A stretch of DNA of 9,878 bases, from positions 1-9,878 of the forward strand of contig JAHKKL010000042.1 in the NCBI GenBank assembly GCA_020027635.1, read 5' to 3'. How positions within the stretch are numbered: the stretch's first letter is position 1; every line of letters begins with the position of its first letter. Origin of the DNA: Gammaproteobacteria bacterium (GTDB lineage: Bacteria; Pseudomonadota; Gammaproteobacteria; UBA9214). The position numbers and the translations under genes are program-made. Under the pieces are notes generated by a model. It was given only the letters and a program-made list of their open reading frames with translations, had not been told where the DNA came from and made no database searches. Below, in pieces: positions 7,653 through 9,878 of this stretch.

Positions 7653-7911
7653 GACCGGCTAGGATACCGTAATTTATTGTTTCCGGGCTTGTAAATTGAC
7701 TCGAATTAGGCTCAAATGCGCTACTTATTGGCGTGCGGCACAATCGACCCGGGTACGCATCCTCCACAAGGCCGGTCAAACTGTTCTTTCCGACAGCGCC
7801 TCGATACCTCAAATCGGCAATATTCCAACTGAAAAAAACACAAGGGACGTGGTAATGCCCGCGGCATGGCAGTGAATTGGGTTGCATCTAATCCGCAGGA
7901 GACAATGAACC
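7653..7911. other. divergent rhlB/trxA intergenic region
   Basis: This 259-bp spacer must hold the promoters for rhlB (leftward) and trxA (rightward). A -35-like TTGACT lies at 7696-7701 on the plus strand and a TTTACA at 7695-7690 on the minus strand. Neither has a good -10 at 16-18 nt with a sensible leader length, so I do not assign promoters. An A-run is at 7832-7838. A minus-strand frame at 7645-7887 shows no recognisable protein features and would cover both promoter zones; I leave it out. Confidence 0.4.
7897..7902 (+). promoter_or_regulatory. trxA Shine-Dalgarno that decides the GTG start
   Basis: AGGAGA lies 9 nt before the GTG at 7912, a workable distance, but only 2 nt before the ATG at 7905, which is too close. 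The ATG is also out of frame with TrxA. The site therefore supports GTG as the trxA initiation codon. Confidence 0.75.
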
Positions 7912-8238
7912 GTGAGTAAACACATCATTTATGTGACAGATGATAACTTTGAAGCCGAAGTCCTCAACTCCTCTGATCCCGTACTGGTCGATTACTGGGC
8001 GGAATGGTGTGGCCCCTGCAAGATGATCGCACCGATACTCGATGAAATTGCCAGCGAATATAACGGCAAAATCAAGGTAGCCAAACTCAATATCGATGAC
8101 AATCCGCAGACACCACCCAAGTACGGCATACGCGGCATACCCACACTGATGCTGTTCAAGAACGGCAACGTCGAGGCAACCAAGGTGGGCGCGCTTTCCA
8201 AGTCGCAGCTGACGGCGTTCATCGACAGCAATATCTGA
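7912..8238 (+). CDS. trxA: thioredoxin 1 (TrxA)
   Basis: 108 aa, the length of a classic single-domain thioredoxin. TrxA is the cytosolic dithiol reductant recharged by thioredoxin reductase; it serves ribonucleotide reductase, methionine sulfoxide reductase, PAPS reductase and other targets. The active site WCGPC is at 32-36 (C33, C36). The buried acid D27 and its partner K58 are present, as is the cis-proline P77 within GIRGIPT. The sequence follows E. coli TrxA closely (AEWCGPCKMIAPILDEIA, then VAKLNID, KYGIRGIPTL and TKVGALSK). Translation starts at GTG with a good Shine-Dalgarno; the resulting MSKHIIYVTDD aligns with E. coli MSDKIIHLTDD. It is divergent from rhlB and 181 nt upstream of rho on the same strand, as in E. 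coli. Confidence 0.98.
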   Translation: MSKHIIYVTDDNFEAEVLNSSDPVLVDYWAEWCGPCKMIAPILDEIASEYNGKIKVAKLNIDDNPQTPPKYGIRGIPTLMLFKNGNVEATKVGALSKSQLTAFIDSNI

Positions 8239-8419
8239 AGCATCTTCATGGGGGTGGACGTTTAACGCGGCACATGCTAGCGTAGCGTGAAACTAAAAAC
8301 CATCTTCGTTCCGGATTCTGCGTTCTCCCGGAACGGCATTTCCCGATCATCATATTCATTTTCCCCGGCCATACGGCCGTATCCATTCATTCAGAAGAAA
8401 TAAGCACCCAGGGCACCCT
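8239..8419 (+). promoter_or_regulatory. structured, C-rich rho leader (candidate autoregulatory region)
   Basis: This 181-nt trxA-rho spacer holds two stem-loops. In the first, 8260-8268 (GTTTAACGC) pairs with 8285-8293 (GCGTGAAAC), 9 positions with one A·G mismatch. In the second, 8307-8314 (CGTTCCGG) pairs perfectly with 8328-8335 (CCGGAACG), 8 bp with a 13-nt loop. A 12-bp palindrome, ATACGGCCGTAT, follows at 8371-8382. No T-run follows any of them. From 8301 to 8400 there are 32 C and 17 G, a C-over-G bias like Rho loading (rut) sites. In E. coli, rho limits its own expression by Rho-dependent termination in its leader; a similar role is inferred here. No frame resembling the E. coli rhoL leader peptide is present. 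AGGG at 8410-8413 is the likely rho ribosome-binding site, 6 nt before the ATG. Confidence 0.45.
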
Positions 8420-9682
8420 ATGAATCTTTCCGAACTCAAGCTGAAACCCGCCAGCGAACTCATCAGTATCGCCCAGGAAATGGGGATCGAGGGCATGGCG
8501 CGGTCCCGCAAGCAGGACATCATCTTCGCCATCCTCAAATCCCACGCCAAAAAGGGTGAAGACATTTTCGGCAACGGGGTGCTGGAAATACTCCAGGACG
8601 GTTTCGGCTTCCTCCGTTCAGAGGACAGTTCCTATCTCGCCGGTCCGGATGACATCTATGTTTCCCCGAGTCAGATACGTCGCTTCAGCCTGCGCACCGG
8701 GGACACGGTGGATGGCAAGATACGCCCGCCGAAGGACAGCGAGCGCTACTTCGCCCTGCTCAAGGTCAGCGAAATCAACTACGAGAAGCCGGAAAATGCC
8801 AAGAACAAGGTCGCCTTTGAAAACCTGACGCCGCTACACCCCAATGAACGCATGACCCTGGAACGCGGCAACGGCAGCACCGAGGACATCACGGCGCGCG
8901 TCATCGACATGGTGGCGCCGCTCGGCAAGGGTCAGCGCGGCCTGATCGTCTCTCCGCCCAAGGCCGGCAAGACCATGCTGCTGCAGAACGTCGCGCAGTC
9001 GATCACCTCCAACCATCCGGAGTGCTACCTGATCGTCCTGCTCATCGATGAACGCCCCGAGGAAGTCACCGAGATGACGCGCTCGGTCCAGGGCGAGGTC
9101 ATCTCCAGCACCTTCGACGAACCGGCGAGCCGCCATGTACAGGTTGCCGAGATGGTCATCGAAAAGGCGCGGCGTCTGGTCGAGCACAAACGCGACGTGG
9201 TCATCCTGCTGGACTCCATCACCCGCCTGGCGCGCGCCTACAACACGGTCGTGCCCTCTTCCGGCAAGGTTCTCACCGGCGGCGTGGATGCCAACGCCCT
9301 GCAGCGTCCCAAACGTTTCTTCGGCGCGGCCCGCAACATCGAGGAAGGCGGCAGCCTGACCATACTCGCCACCGCCCTCATCGACACCGGCTCGCGCATG
9401 GACGATGTCATCTACGAGGAATTCAAGGGCACCGGCAACCAGGAGATCCATCTCGACCGCAAGATCTCCGAGAAACGCGTCTACCCGTCCATCAACATCA
9501 ACCGCTCCGGCACTCGCCGCGAGGAACTGCTGACCGACCCGGCCGAACTGCAGAAGATGTGGATCCTGCGCAAGCTCCTGCACCCCATGGACGAACTGGC
9601 CGCCATGGAATTCATGCTCGACAAGTTGAAGGCCACCAAGAGCAACACCCAGTTTTTTGAATCGATGAAACGGCAGGGATAG
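8420..9682 (+). CDS. rho: transcription termination factor Rho
   Basis: 420 aa (E. coli Rho 419). Rho is a hexameric ring ATPase that loads on C-rich nascent RNA and terminates transcription. The N-terminal helical domain covers about 1-47 (MNLSELKLKPASELISIA). The primary RNA-binding OSB/cold-shock-like domain is about 48-130 (GVLEILQDGFGFLRS, then DDIYVSPSQIRRF). The ATPase domain covers about 140-420: P-loop SPPKAGKT (178-185) with K181/K184/T185; catalytic E211 in IDERPEEV; Walker B VVILLDS with D265; Q-loop VVPSSGKVLTGG (277-288); R-loop DTGSR (322-326); arginine finger R366 in NRSGTRREEL. Residue 326 is Arg where E. coli has Lys, a conservative change. No insertion domain is present. 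The start matches E. coli MNLTELK. All catalytic and RNA-contact motifs are intact. Confidence 0.99.
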   Translation: MNLSELKLKPASELISIAQEMGIEGMARSRKQDIIFAILKSHAKKGEDIFGNGVLEILQDGFGFLRSEDSSYLAGPDDIYVSPSQIRRFSLRTGDTVDGKIRPPKDSERYFALLKVSEINYEKPENAKNKVAFENLTPLHPNERMTLERGNGSTEDITARVIDMVAPLGKGQRGLIVSPPKAGKTMLLQNVAQSITSNHPECYLIVLLIDERPEEVTEMTRSVQGEVISSTFDEPASRHVQVAEMVIEKARRLVEHKRDVVILLDSITRLARAYNTVVPSSGKVLTGGVDANALQRPKRFFGAARNIEEGGSLTILATALIDTGSRMDDVIYEEFKGTGNQEIHLDRKISEKRVYPSININRSGTRREELLTDPAELQKMWILRKLLHPMDELAAMEFMLDKLKATKSNTQFFESMKRQG

Positions 9683-9686
9683 CGAG

Positions 9687-9717
9687 AAGTCAGAAGTGAA
9701 AAGTCAGAAGTGAAAAG
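9687..9717. repeat. 14-bp tandem repeat immediately after rho
   Basis: The unit AGTCAGAAGTGAAA occurs twice without mismatch (9688-9701 and 9702-9715). The 14-nt period holds from 9687 to 9717, about 2.2 copies. It begins 5 nt after the rho stop. The core AGAAGTGAA (9692-9700 and 9706-9714) is matched in inverted orientation at 9863-9871. Confidence 0.9.
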
Positions 9718-9770
9718 AAAACCTTGATGGCCACTGAATCCACAGAATGATTTCAAAATTTTCATGAAGA

Positions 9771-9785
9771 GTGCGCCGTGCGCAC
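9771..9785. other. GC stem-loop downstream of rho
   Basis: GTGCGC (9771-9776) and GCGCAC (9780-9785) form a perfect 6-bp stem around a CGT loop. No T-run follows on the plus strand. It could slow polymerase or protect the rho 3' end, or be part of the repeat segment that surrounds it. Confidence 0.3.
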
Positions 9786-9862
9786 ACGAGATAGGGCATT
9801 TCAATTGCGTGCCGTCGCGAGTGACGCCTTCCATATCCATACACCGGCACCCGATGGCTTAA

Positions 9863-9878
9863 TTCACTTCTCACTTCT
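9863..9878. repeat. inverted AGAAGTGA-type repeat, cut by the window edge
   Basis: TCACTTC is present twice in tandem (9864-9870, 9871-9877) and runs off the window end. Its reverse complement, AGAAGTGAA (9863-9871), exactly matches the core of the tandem repeat at 9688-9715. The two sets therefore bracket the non-coding segment in opposite orientation. The full extent is unknown. Confidence 0.7.

Noticed and set aside
7696..7728. Candidate sigma-70 promoter TTGACT with TACTTA
   Set aside because: The spacing is 20 nt and the -10 matches poorly; the start would lie about 170 nt from trxA. Too weak to annotate.
7645..7887. 80-codon minus-strand frame across the rhlB/trxA spacer
   Set aside because: It overlaps the rhlB start and covers both promoter regions. 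No known motif or ribosome-binding site was recognised.
8834..9583. 249-codon minus-strand open frame opposite rho
   Set aside because: Shadow of the rho ATPase domain; composition is that of complementary-frame translation.
9481..9840. 119-codon minus-strand frame over the rho end and downstream repeat
   Set aside because: Its middle (FTSDFSLLTSR) is translation of the tandem repeat and the rest is antisense rho, a typical spurious repeat-derived protein.

Overview
This is a GC-rich chromosomal stretch from a gammaproteobacterium. The TrxA, Rho and RhlB proteins read almost like their E. coli counterparts. The divergent layout of rhlB against trxA-rho is the same as in E. coli. A cpdA gene and a type II secretion (T2SS) cluster also fit this class. 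Intergenic repeats of the AGAAGTGA type make a sulfur- or photo-oxidising lineage (Chromatiales-like) plausible, but that is only a guess.

Layout. Positions 1-168 (+) hold the last 55 codons of cpdA (cAMP phosphodiesterase). Positions 169-420 are a convergent non-coding gap with small stem-loops. Positions 421-6320 (-) hold four T2SS genes, transcribed in the order gspC, gspD, gspE, gspF. Positions 6360-7652 (-) hold rhlB, whose stop lies 39 nt before gspC on the same strand. Positions 7653-7911 are the divergent spacer. Positions 7912-8238 (+) hold trxA with a GTG start, 8239-8419 a structured, C-rich leader, and 8420-9682 (+) rho. Positions 9683-9878 are non-coding, with a 14-bp tandem repeat whose inverted match reappears at the window edge.

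How the genes work together. GspC (inner-membrane clamp), GspD (outer-membrane secretin), GspE (ATPase) and GspF (inner-membrane platform) are the core of a type II secretion machine. The pseudopilins (G-K) and the L, M components needed to complete it are not in this window, so the system is either split or incomplete. RhlB and Rho both act on RNA (unwinding/decay and transcription termination). TrxA is the general cytosolic disulfide reductase.

I see no novel multi-gene system here. The most notable points are the split T2SS locus attached to rhlB, the structured rho leader without an obvious rhoL, the tiny ORF overlapping the trxA start, and the repeat-bounded segment after rho. Most long open frames antisense to these genes are shadows.
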